Source: Candidatus Zixiibacteriota bacterium
GTDB taxonomy: Bacteria > Zixibacteria > MSB-5A5 > GN15 > PGXB01
Direction of reading: 5' to 3'
Length of the DNA stretch: 54,032 bases
Assembly (NCBI GenBank): GCA_016933695.1
Contig: JAFGAL010000016.1
Span: 1-54,032 of the forward strand
This document shows, piece by piece, positions 8,358 to 16,900 of this stretch. The position numbers and the translations under genes were made by a program. Position 1 is the stretch's first letter, and the number at the start of each line of letters is the position of its first letter. The notes below the pieces were generated by a model. That model was given only the letters and a program-made list of their open reading frames with translations. It had not been told where the DNA came from and searched no databases.

Positions 8358-9608
8358 ATGAATACCAATGGCAATGTTGCCCCGATCATCGAAGCCCTGA
8401 TCATGTCATCGCCGGAACCGCTCCCCCCGCGAAAAATCGCCGATGTCATCGCTGACGTGACGCCTTCCGAGGTCGATCGCGCCGTCGCGGATTTGAACAA
8501 TAAATACATGGCCTCCGATTCTTCGTTCCGCATTCGCAAGATCGCCGGCGGATACCAGCACTATATCACCGAAAACTACGCGTCATATATTGAAGACCTG
8601 AATATTCGTCGGCGCAGTACCCGGCTGTCGCGGGCCGCACTTGAAACCCTGGCTATTATTGCCTATCGTCAACCCGTGACCAAAACCGACGTGGAAATGA
8701 TCCGGGGTGTCACGTCCGATTCAGCCATCCATACTCTGCTGGAACGGAAACTGGTTACGCTGGCCGGACGATCCAATGCGGTGGGACGTCCCCTGTTGTA
8801 TAAGACCACTGACGAATTCCTGAAATATTTCAATCTCAATTCGCACGATGATCTCCCGCGTATGGAGGAAATCGAGGAATTGATCTCCAGCAAGGAACCG
8901 GATAATCAGGAAAGCCTTCCGCTGGGACCGTTTGTCAATCCCCATGCCGTCAACGGCTTGAAAACTGAAAAAACCGTTAAACTGACCCTGCGTAAACCCG
9001 GTGAGGATGATGATTTCTCCCCCATGGCCGTTTCTCATGTCAGTTTGACCGCAACGGAATCAACAGCCGATGAGACCATGACCCCGATCGATATGGCGGA
9101 TCCGGATGACGATGAAGAAACGTTGCGGGACGAGTCTAAGCAGGAGACAACCGACGAAGACGATATTCTGACGGATTACGACACCAAGGAATCCGCATCG
9201 GTTGCGGGCGAATCACTCGAAGAAAACGATGCCGTGAAGACGAAAATCATTGATGTCGACGACGAATTGTCGACAGACGAATCGCTGGAGACGACAGATA
9301 AAACCACGTCGTCATTCCTCGATCCGGGCAATGAAACAGAGGACTCAATAACTGCCGGCGAAAATGGTGCGGCAGACGATCCAATCACCATGGACGATCA
9401 GTCTGCGAGTCAGGTTGATATCGAAACGGGGTCGGCGGACGATGATGGATTACGGACAACCAACGAAGAGCACAACGAAGATTATCATCGGGAACCGGAA
9501 CCGGTCGGCATCCTGGCCGAATATAACACCGGGACTGAAACCGATACGGAGAACTCCGAGTCGGATGAATCCGGTGATCAGACGACAGAACAGGATCGCC
9601 TCAATTGA
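8358..9608 (+). CDS. scpB: Segregation and condensation protein B with long acidic tail
   Basis: 416 residues, about twice the usual ScpB length. Residues 1 to about 170 hold the two winged-helix domains ('PIIEALIMSSPEPLPPRKIADVI', 'RLSRAALETLAIIAYRQPVTKTDVE', 'GRSNAVGRPLLYKTTDEFLKYF'). From about residue 190 the protein is low-complexity and very acidic, rich in Asp, Glu, Thr and Ser, with no recognisable fold. ScpB dimers bind ScpA in the SMC complex. The acidic tail is likely disordered and may modulate DNA or protein binding; this is inference. Its stop overlaps the TTG start of the next gene. Confidence 0.95.
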   Translation: MNTNGNVAPIIEALIMSSPEPLPPRKIADVIADVTPSEVDRAVADLNNKYMASDSSFRIRKIAGGYQHYITENYASYIEDLNIRRRSTRLSRAALETLAIIAYRQPVTKTDVEMIRGVTSDSAIHTLLERKLVTLAGRSNAVGRPLLYKTTDEFLKYFNLNSHDDLPRMEEIEELISSKEPDNQESLPLGPFVNPHAVNGLKTEKTVKLTLRKPGEDDDFSPMAVSHVSLTATESTADETMTPIDMADPDDDEETLRDESKQETTDEDDILTDYDTKESASVAGESLEENDAVKTKIIDVDDELSTDESLETTDKTTSSFLDPGNETEDSITAGENGAADDPITMDDQSASQVDIETGSADDDGLRTTNEEHNEDYHREPEPVGILAEYNTGTETDTENSESDESGDQTTEQDRLN

Positions 9609-10324
9609 CGAGAATCAACAAATACCTCTCTCTCTGTGGAGTGACCTCCCGCCGGGGAGCGGAACAGCTGATCACCCGTGGCAAAGTCACGGTCAATGAC
9701 AAAACCATCGATCAGGTCGGGACGATTATCGATGAAACCAAAGATATCATCAAGGTCAACGGGACCGTCGTCACACCGGTCGTTAAAAAGTATTACATCC
9801 TTCTGAACAAACCCAAAGGCGTGCTAACCACTCTGCATGATCCCTTCCGCCGCAAAACCGTGGCGCACTTTCTCCGCAAGGCGCCGGCGCGCGTCTATCC
9901 GGTGGGCCGGCTCGATGTCGACACCGAGGGAGTCCTGATCCTTACCAACGATGGTGACATGGCCTATCGGCTGGCACATCCCAAATACCAGATTCCGAAA
10001 GTATACGAAGCAATGGTCAAAGGTATTTTCCGGGATGATGATGCCGCCAGCATCGCGGGCGGCATCAAACTCGATGACGGACATATCGGCAAGGGAACAA
10101 CCAAATTGTTGTCGGTCCGCAACAACACCTCGTGCGTCGAAATAACGCTCAACGAGGGGCACAAACATGAAGTCAAGCAACTGCTGAAAGCGGTCGGCCA
10201 TCCGGTAATGGCGCTACGGCGAGTTTCCTTTGCCGGATTGCGTGCGGAGACACTGCGGGTCGGACGCTGGCGCTTCATCAACTATCATGAAATCCGCCAT
10301 CTCAAGGATTTGGTTGGATTGTAA
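9605..10324 (+). CDS. 23S/16S rRNA pseudouridine synthase, RsuA/RluB family
   Basis: 239 residues from a TTG start that overlaps the scpB stop (TTGA). The N-terminal S4 domain is 'RINKYLSLCGVTSRRGAEQLI'. The catalytic block 'YPVGRLDVDTEGVLILTNDG' contains the invariant Asp of the RsuA/RluB/RluE family, and 'LNEGHKHEVKQLLKAVGHPV' is the C-terminal family motif. It isomerises uridine in rRNA. Position after scpB is the standard scpA-scpB-rluB order, so RluB is the likeliest identity, though RsuA-type specificity cannot be excluded. A bidirectional terminator follows. Confidence 0.92.
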   Translation: MTRINKYLSLCGVTSRRGAEQLITRGKVTVNDKTIDQVGTIIDETKDIIKVNGTVVTPVVKKYYILLNKPKGVLTTLHDPFRRKTVAHFLRKAPARVYPVGRLDVDTEGVLILTNDGDMAYRLAHPKYQIPKVYEAMVKGIFRDDDAASIAGGIKLDDGHIGKGTTKLLSVRNNTSCVEITLNEGHKHEVKQLLKAVGHPVMALRRVSFAGLRAETLRVGRWRFINYHEIRHLKDLVGL

Positions 10325-10340
10325 TCCCGGCAAATTAAAA

Positions 10341-10366
10341 AGACCGCCCGGACGGGCGGCCTTTCT
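10341..10366. terminator. Bidirectional intrinsic terminator
   Basis: Stem CCGCCCG/CGGGCGG (10344-10350 with 10353-10359) lies between the convergent pseudouridine synthase and response-regulator genes. The minus strand has the better U tract (TCTTTTT), the plus strand a weaker CTTTCT, so it probably ends both transcripts. Confidence 0.8.
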
Positions 10367-10397
10367 ATATGAAAAAAGCAAGTGAGGTAGGTCTTCT

Positions 10398-11768
10398 TTA
10401 TGACTGGTTGGCATCGATTTCGTATCGTTTGATCTTGTCGAACAGCGTTGTGTAATCGATTTTCAACACTTCGGCGCATTTGCGCTTGTTGCCGCGCACC
10501 TGGCTGAGAACGCGAAGGATGGCCGCGCGCTCCGCCTGACGCTGGGCATGGGAACCGATTTCCTTGAGACCGGCTCCCTCACGCAGTCTGATCTCACTCG
10601 TCGTCGACAGTCGAATCGCCATGTGATCCGGCGTGATTTTCTTGCCCTCGGCCAGAATAATGGACCGCTCAATGGTATTCTCCAGCTCGCGGACATTGCC
10701 CGGCCAGTGATATTTTTCCATGATGGCAACCGCTTCGCGCGAGAGTGATTTCAACGGCTTTTTCATGTCACGGCAGTACTTGGTGATAAAATACTCCGCC
10801 AGCGGTTTGACATCGCCGCGCCGCTCACGGAGCGGCGGGATCGTGATCGGAAACACCGACAACCGATAGTACAAATCCTCACGGAAGGCTTTCTTCTTGA
10901 TCATCTCGTTGAGATCCATATTGGTGGCGGCAATCACCCGCACGTTGACCGACACCGGCTTGGTCCCGCCCAAACGTTCGAAACTTTTCTGTTGAAGGAC
11001 ACGCAGGAGTTTTGCCTGAAGCGAGATATCCATGTCACCGATCTCATCGAGAAAGATCGTTCCGCCCTCGGCGATTTCGAATTTACCCATTTTCCGCGCC
11101 ACGGAACTCGTGAACGCTCCCTTCTCGGATCCGAATAATTCGTTTTCCAATAGCTCATGCGGGATGGCGGCGCAATTGATCGCCACATACGATTTATCGC
11201 GACGCGGCGACAGATTGTGAATGGCGCGCGCAAACAATTCTTTGCCGGTTCCGGACTCGCCCTGAAGCAGAACCGACGTATCCGACGCCGCCACTTTTTG
11301 CACCAGCCGTGACACCTCGACCATTTTATCATCCTGGCCGATAATCTCACTGAAACCGAGATTCTGTGCCAATTCCTCCCTGAGGAGGCTGTTCTCGGCA
11401 AGCAATCGGCGGTTTTCCAGAGCGCGTTCAATCAGCATGGAAAGGTGATCCGGATCGAACGGCTTGGTGATAAAATCAAAGGCGCCCTGCTTCATGGCGG
11501 ACACGGCCGATTCCACCGTCCCATACGCCGTCATGATAATTACGGCCATGTCCTGATCGATATCCTTGAGACTGGACAGGACTTCCAGGCCGTCCATGTT
11601 CGGCATTTTCAGATCGGTCAGCACCAGATCGTAATTTTTCAGACGGGCCATATCAATTGCCTTTTTACCGTCCTCCACGGTATCCACCACATACCCGTCT
11701 TCCACCAGCGTCTGCGACAGCATGGTTCTCATCGAATCTTTATCGTCGACCACCAGAATACTCGGCAT
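10398..11768 (-). CDS. NtrC-family response regulator (REC-AAA+-Fis HTH) with altered GAFTGA loop
   Basis: 456 residues from the ATG at 11768, preceded by AAGGAG. The receiver domain (1-120) has the acidic pair DD, phospho-acceptor Asp52 (LTDLKMP) and a K in 'ITKPFD'. The AAA+ domain has Walker A 'GESGTGKE', Walker B 'GGTIFLDEIGD' and the arginine-rich 'YYRLSVFPITIPPLRERR'. The C-terminal Fis-type helix-turn-helix ends 'NKRKCAEVLKIDYTTLFDKI'. The sigma-54 contact loop reads GAFTSS instead of GAFTGA, so direct sigma-54 activation is uncertain. No histidine kinase is adjacent. The sigma-54-type promoter at 38128 is a conceivable target but nothing links them. Confidence 0.92.
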   Translation of the reverse strand: MPSILVVDDKDSMRTMLSQTLVEDGYVVDTVEDGKKAIDMARLKNYDLVLTDLKMPNMDGLEVLSSLKDIDQDMAVIIMTAYGTVESAVSAMKQGAFDFITKPFDPDHLSMLIERALENRRLLAENSLLREELAQNLGFSEIIGQDDKMVEVSRLVQKVAASDTSVLLQGESGTGKELFARAIHNLSPRRDKSYVAINCAAIPHELLENELFGSEKGAFTSSVARKMGKFEIAEGGTIFLDEIGDMDISLQAKLLRVLQQKSFERLGGTKPVSVNVRVIAATNMDLNEMIKKKAFREDLYYRLSVFPITIPPLRERRGDVKPLAEYFITKYCRDMKKPLKSLSREAVAIMEKYHWPGNVRELENTIERSIILAEGKKITPDHMAIRLSTTSEIRLREGAGLKEIGSHAQRQAERAAILRVLSQVRGNKRKCAEVLKIDYTTLFDKIKRYEIDANQS

Positions 11769-11966
11769 GTTTACTCCTTGAGTCACTGACGTTGTCTTGT
11801 CATCTTCGCCCAACTATGGCGGATTCACAATAGATTATCGGCCTAATCCAATAATCGTGCATATCAAAATTTGCACAATTTCCGGCGCAACAGCTTACCC
11901 GGCAAGCAATTGCCGCTGACCCGGTTATACGGCCGGATGCGTCTTAAAACGATGATGGTCTGGAGA

Positions 11967-12410
11967 TTATTTGACTTCCACTTTGCGGCGGTAATCCAAT
12001 CGTCTGGTCGAAACCTCACCGCAAATATTGAAATTATAGAAATAGAGTTTGTACTGCAATCCTACTCCCCGCTCGTTTTTTACCGACCAGGTATGTGCAT
12101 ACGAACCGGGAGCATACACCGAATCGATCAGGGTTCGTACCACCCGCTCCGGAGTCAGGCGAACATCAAGCATCACCCGGCAGGGTTCCTTGCCCGGTAC
12201 GACAAAGCCGATGGTCAGGGTGTCGGGAGGATAGATATAATGCGCATAACGGGGATCAGCGTCGTTGACGACGCGATCAAGATCGACGGTCCGTTCAGGC
12301 GGACCGGTATAGGTCGCGGTATTGTCGTTCCCGCGCCAGAAGCACCCGGCCGCGCACAGGATGATCAGTGTGGTTATCGTGATGACAGACACTGTTCTCA
12401 TAATATTCAT
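11967..12410 (-). CDS. Small lipoprotein of unknown function
   Basis: 147 residues with a lipoprotein signal (hydrophobic core ITTLIILCAAGC, lipidated Cys). The mature part has a beta-rich segment 'LTIGFVVPGKEPCRVMLDVRL' and a C-terminal block 'PGSYAHTWSVKNERGVGLQYKLYFYNF'. That block resembles the FlgD-like Ig fold found at the ends of many secreted proteins (G-x-H-x-W ... G-x-YFY). It could be a small cell-envelope Ig-like protein. It lies between the thermonuclease and the response regulator, all on the minus strand. Confidence 0.65.
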   Translation of the reverse strand: MNIMRTVSVITITTLIILCAAGCFWRGNDNTATYTGPPERTVDLDRVVNDADPRYAHYIYPPDTLTIGFVVPGKEPCRVMLDVRLTPERVVRTLIDSVYAPGSYAHTWSVKNERGVGLQYKLYFYNFNICGEVSTRRLDYRRKVEVK

Positions 12411-12475
12411 GTATACACATATCGGCGCCGTGACACAAGAACTAAAAGGAAAAAACTGAAACGCCTGCGAAGTGC

Positions 12476-13114
12476 TCAGGGTCGGCAGTTGCGGCAGGGA
12501 GTATACCCCTGAGTCAATGCCTCCTCGCGCGTTTCAAAACGAATCAATTCGGATCGGGGACGACTTCTAACCGCCTTGCAGTCGGGGCGATGAAAACGCA
12601 GACTACCCGTCGCGGCCAGATAATACGGTTCCGGCGTTCGTGGAATCGACCAGATGCCGATTTTCTCCGACAGCGCCTCGGCCTGCGCTGTCTGCAGACG
12701 CCGTCCCGGTGAGTCGTCGTCGATCTCATCAGGAAACACATACACATTGGCCAGACCCCGACGAACAAGAACCTCATTGACCAGCAGAGTATCGACAAAA
12801 AGGTACCCCAGCATTCGCCCGTAGGCGTCCCGTCGTCGCAACGAAAACATTACCCGCACCGTCTTGCCCATGACCAGGGCCGAAGTCAACGCCGTCGCGG
12901 AATCATAAAATGGTTCACCCCGCTCCGGACAATCGATTCCCAGCAATCGCAACTGCTCGCCGCCCGGTAATTCCACCGTGTCGCCATCGATCACACCAAC
13001 CACCTGAAAGCGATCATCGGGACGGATATCCCGATCAATATCACCAACGATACGCACCAACAACAGCAGGACGATGAAAAACGGGACCAGAAATATGGGC
13101 CGTTTGATGTTCAT
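12476..13114 (-). CDS. Membrane-anchored thermonuclease (SNase-like) with Cys-rich C-terminus
   Basis: 212 residues. A hydrophobic N-terminal segment (about residues 5-22) acts as signal anchor, so the enzyme works outside the cytoplasm. The staphylococcal nuclease fold is clear: 'VIDGDTVELPGGEQLRLLGIDCPERGEPF' holds the Asp cluster and the catalytic Arg/Glu region, and 'DAYGRMLGYLFVDTLLVNEVLVRRGLANVYVF' the later core. A C-terminal module 'FHRPDCKAVRSRPRSELIRFETREEALTQGYTPCRNC' has His/Cys ligands as in Ada-like metal-binding tails often fused to SNase. Ca-dependent cleavage of DNA/RNA is the known family activity. AAAGG precedes the start. Confidence 0.85.
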   Translation of the reverse strand: MNIKRPIFLVPFFIVLLLLVRIVGDIDRDIRPDDRFQVVGVIDGDTVELPGGEQLRLLGIDCPERGEPFYDSATALTSALVMGKTVRVMFSLRRRDAYGRMLGYLFVDTLLVNEVLVRRGLANVYVFPDEIDDDSPGRRLQTAQAEALSEKIGIWSIPRTPEPYYLAATGSLRFHRPDCKAVRSRPRSELIRFETREEALTQGYTPCRNCRP

Positions 13115-13273
13115 TATCGCACACCTTTCCGGTAATATGTACTATGAATCCCATCCGCGCAACTATCTTGGAGAGATTTTTCCCGGCATCTCTATCCGTC
13201 CGTAGTCCAACAGATTATCGCCAAAACCGCGCCCGAAGAGGCTTCAGAGGCGATCCCCCCTCGTTTTTTTCTC

Positions 13274-13301
13274 TTGACAATTTCGTATCTGATGCTATTA
13301 T
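13274..13301 (+). promoter_or_regulatory. Sigma-70-type promoter
   Basis: TTGACA (13274-13279), a 16-nt spacer and TATTAT (13296-13301) make a near-consensus promoter pointing at the 1675-residue secreted protein. Transcription would start near 13308, leaving about 620 nt before the ATG at 13931. Confidence 0.65.
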
Positions 13302-13930
13302 GCATTCAGCGTGTGTATATGTTAGTTGGTCGCCGTGTCTCCGAGAGCCACTTTTTTTCCTATCACGGTGAACATCTACAAATGATTGCTTCTCTTACTT
13401 CGGACTGCTAAGGGAACAAACCCCAGTACGGGTTTTCCGGAGTGTCTGCAAAATCATCCGGTTGATAACCGGTAGTTATGACACGGACGGTGGCGATGAC
13501 AATCCGGCACCATCCCGGTCGGTCCGACAGGTTTATCACCTCATTTCTCATACTGATGACAACAATGATAACTGACAATTATGTACAGGAGGTGAACTCA
13601 TATTAGCCAATTAGGCGATTAATAAGAGCTCAGAAGTTATGAAAATTCGACAACACAACATTTCGGAGTTGAATCGGCAATCGCTTGCCGGTTGTCATTT
13701 GATTCCTTACTCCAATAGGAATGATTTTGAACCTGTTAACCGGGGCATATGCTCACATTTCCCTGGACATAAGTGGGTCGTGAGAATGGGCCGCATGGCC
13801 GCCGCCCTGACGATACCCGGGCACATCAGGCGTGAATGGTGTCCACCGGTATCCGATCCGCGCGGTTTGGTTCGTTTTCCGGCTTCGGTTGGCTCGTTTG
13901 CCTCTATTCCTAATTTTAAGGAGGAAATAA
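13302..13930 (+). other. Long 5' leader of the giant secreted protein
   Basis: No convincing gene is present. Small inverted repeats occur at 13418-13423/13430-13435 (AAACCC/GGGTTT) and 13458-13463/13467-13472 (CCGGTT/AACCGG). A perfect anti-Shine-Dalgarno match AGGAGGTGA sits at 13587-13595, far from any ordinary start. The true ribosome site AAGGAGG precedes the ATG at 13931. A 100-codon frame at 13639-13941 overlaps the start but has no good ribosome site. This may be a regulatory leader; I cannot assign it to a known RNA family. Confidence 0.45.
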
Positions 13931-16900
13931 ATGTTGCTTAACAAAAAGCTGATAATAGCAGTACTTACTTTAGGGTTGTTGTTGACCCTGGGGGGTGCGG
14001 CTTTTAGTGACGATGGTAACAAACGGTCGACGGCTTCCACCATGGATCGCTACGAAACCTTCAATCCGAATGCTCCCCGTGTGAATGATATCGGGACAAG
14101 GCAGGCCACCCGACAGATTGAGGCCTTTAATCGGCCCATGCCGGCGTGTGCTCTGGCGACCCCGATGACGGTGCTTCCTCCGGATTACTACTGCACGTTC
14201 ATCGATCCCTCCGGCGGCTCTTCGGCATACTACTGGACACTGCCAGACCCGGATTATCCGATTGACTTGTACCTTCAAAAGGTCGCTCCTGATGAAGGCT
14301 ACAACTGCTCGCTGTTAACGGTGTGCATCGGAGTTCTTGCCAATTATACGACCGGGTCACCGGACATGTGGGTCCTGTTGTATGACGAGAGTCTTGTGCC
14401 GATCGATTCCGTATTGGTGCCGAACAGCCAATTACCGGCGTCCGGTGCGGGCTATGTATGTGCCGATTTTTCGACACTGAACGGCGGCGGCCCCTATGTC
14501 TTTTCGGACGGCGAGCCGTTCTGGATTGGCTTGGGTGTCGCCCAGAATGATATCGGAGATACCCTGGCCTTCTTGTCCTCCGGTGTCGTTGATGATGACG
14601 TCATCTACACCTTCTTAATGGGCGGCAGTTGGTACAACTGGACAGCCCCCCTGTATTTCCTGTTTGCCGCTGATGTGTGCTACGGCCGCATTCCCTATTC
14701 GGAATGCTATCGTCAGGAATACGATCAGGGCCTGGGCTACTATTGGGATCAGCCGAACGCCTACGGTGATGATTACTTCAGCATGCGCTTCACCGTCAAC
14801 GGTCCGGAAACATTGATGGCCGTCGGTGTCGCCATGTTCAGTAACCCGGCTTACTTCGAACCGGTCGGGACTCCCGATCTGGACGTGTTTGTCTGGGGTG
14901 ACGATGGATTCGGTTTCCCGGATACCACTGATGTAATCTTCCAGACCACCATTCCGTTCGCGAGTCTGGTGTTCTACCCTGATTACAATCATATCGACCT
15001 GTCCACCCTGAATATCGTGCTCAACGGGCGTGATTTCCATGTGGGCTGGTCGACCAATGACATTACCGGCGGTGTCCTCGCCGGCTGTTCCGACGACGGC
15101 GCTGAGGGAACCGGCCGCAGTACGGTCCTGACGACTTCCGGCTGGGGCTCGGTCCTCAACGTCTGGGGTGTCGACGCCAACATGAAGATCTATGCGGATC
15201 TGTGCAGAGACGAGTTCTCGGAATGCCGCAATATTTCCTATTACGGCGGTCCGAGTGCGGTGTTCTATGCCCCTGATCGGTATGGAGATGTCGCGTTCGC
15301 GGTGAGATCGACCCCGTTCGGTGAAGGGTGCCGACTGGAGAAATTCTGGTTCGTTACTCACTATCCGGGCACTCAAGTCGATCCGCCGTGGAATCATTAT
15401 TCCGAAAACGCCCAGGCTCAGGTATACGATGCCGATCCGGCGGATGATAATCTGCCTGGCGACCTTCTGGGAACAATCGACATCGCTCCCGGCGACCTGT
15501 ATATCGCCCCGGGGTACTACACCTGGAACAGTGCCAATTTCAGTGATCAGAATATCCGTTTCGACGGTGACATCTGGACCGGCATTGAATCGTTCGCCAC
15601 GGATACCCTCAACAGCTATGTGTTCCTGCACGATGCGTGGGATTCCAATCCGCAGCGTCGTTCCGCGAACTTCTGGGGAATCTGGGCGTATATCGAGGAT
15701 GACTGGGGTGCCGACGCCAATATCATGATGGACATTGACGTCTGTTGCGTCCCGATCCCCGAAATTGCCTGCGCACAGGGTGAAGACTGGCCGACCTATG
15801 CGGTCAACTTTGCCCGCACCAACCATTCGCTGAACTCCATCGGCGACGCCCGTTGCAACCTGACCAAGACCTGGGAGGCGACGCTGGGCGCGGCGATGAG
15901 TTATGCGTCTCCGCTTATTTACAAGGATACGGTCGTCGGTATCTGGCTCGATCGCGTGGTTGCGCTCGACGTCAACACCGGCACGACGTACTGGCAGCGG
16001 GTAGCAGGCGATTATGGTGGTTTTGTGTTGGCCTCCGGTATGATCGGAACCCCGACCATATACAACTTCGACGATTACGGCGTGAATGAAACCTACGTCT
16101 TTGTCGGAGGCGGTGGCGCGCGCGCCATGACGGCGTTCGACCTGGCGACCGGTGACACGGTATGGTCACGCGGCTTCTTTGTCCACGGAACCAACACCTT
16201 CAGTTACAGTATTACGGTCATTCTTGACATCGAAGGTGTGCCGTACCTGTATTACGCGTCGGATGACGGTGATTTGTATGCGGTGAACGCCCTTACCGGC
16301 GCTCAGCTCTGGACGGTTAACGTTGGCGGCAACATCAGCAGAGGTATTTGTACCGACGGCGAATTGTTGTATGTCGGTCGCGATCAAAACGTCACCTACG
16401 GCGACGTTTTGGCGATCAATCCCGCCACCGGCGCTACCGTCTGGTCGTTGTATGACGTCAACGGCGGTCTGTTGGGCGGAACCGTCGTTCCGGCCAAGGA
16501 TTATCCCGGCAATGAAAGATTCACCGGCGGTATATCCTATGACGCGCTGACCGACCAGATTTTTGCTCCGGGGTATTACGATCATGCCGACGCCAGTAGT
16601 CCAGTTCAGGATGGAGGCGTTATCTATGCCCTCAATGCCGGCAACGGCGTTGCCAACTGGATCAACCTGTGCAATGGTGATGGTGACGGCCAGGCGGCAC
16701 CGGCAATCGATGCCTCCAACGTTATTACCATTGGCTGGAACCCGTGGCTTGACAGCGGCCAGCGTCGCGGACCGATCGCGTTCAACAAACTGACCGGCGA
16801 TGAAGTGTGGGCCAACACCACCGAACAGCCCGGCATTTTCGAAGCGGGCGGCCTCAGTGATGGTGGCGTGAACACCACGGCCAACTACAACTACCATATG

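Noticed and set aside
13639..13941. 100-codon plus-strand frame overlapping the start of the giant secreted protein
   Set aside because: No good ribosome site, no recognisable pattern, and it lies in a long leader; it overlaps a gene with a strong site of its own.
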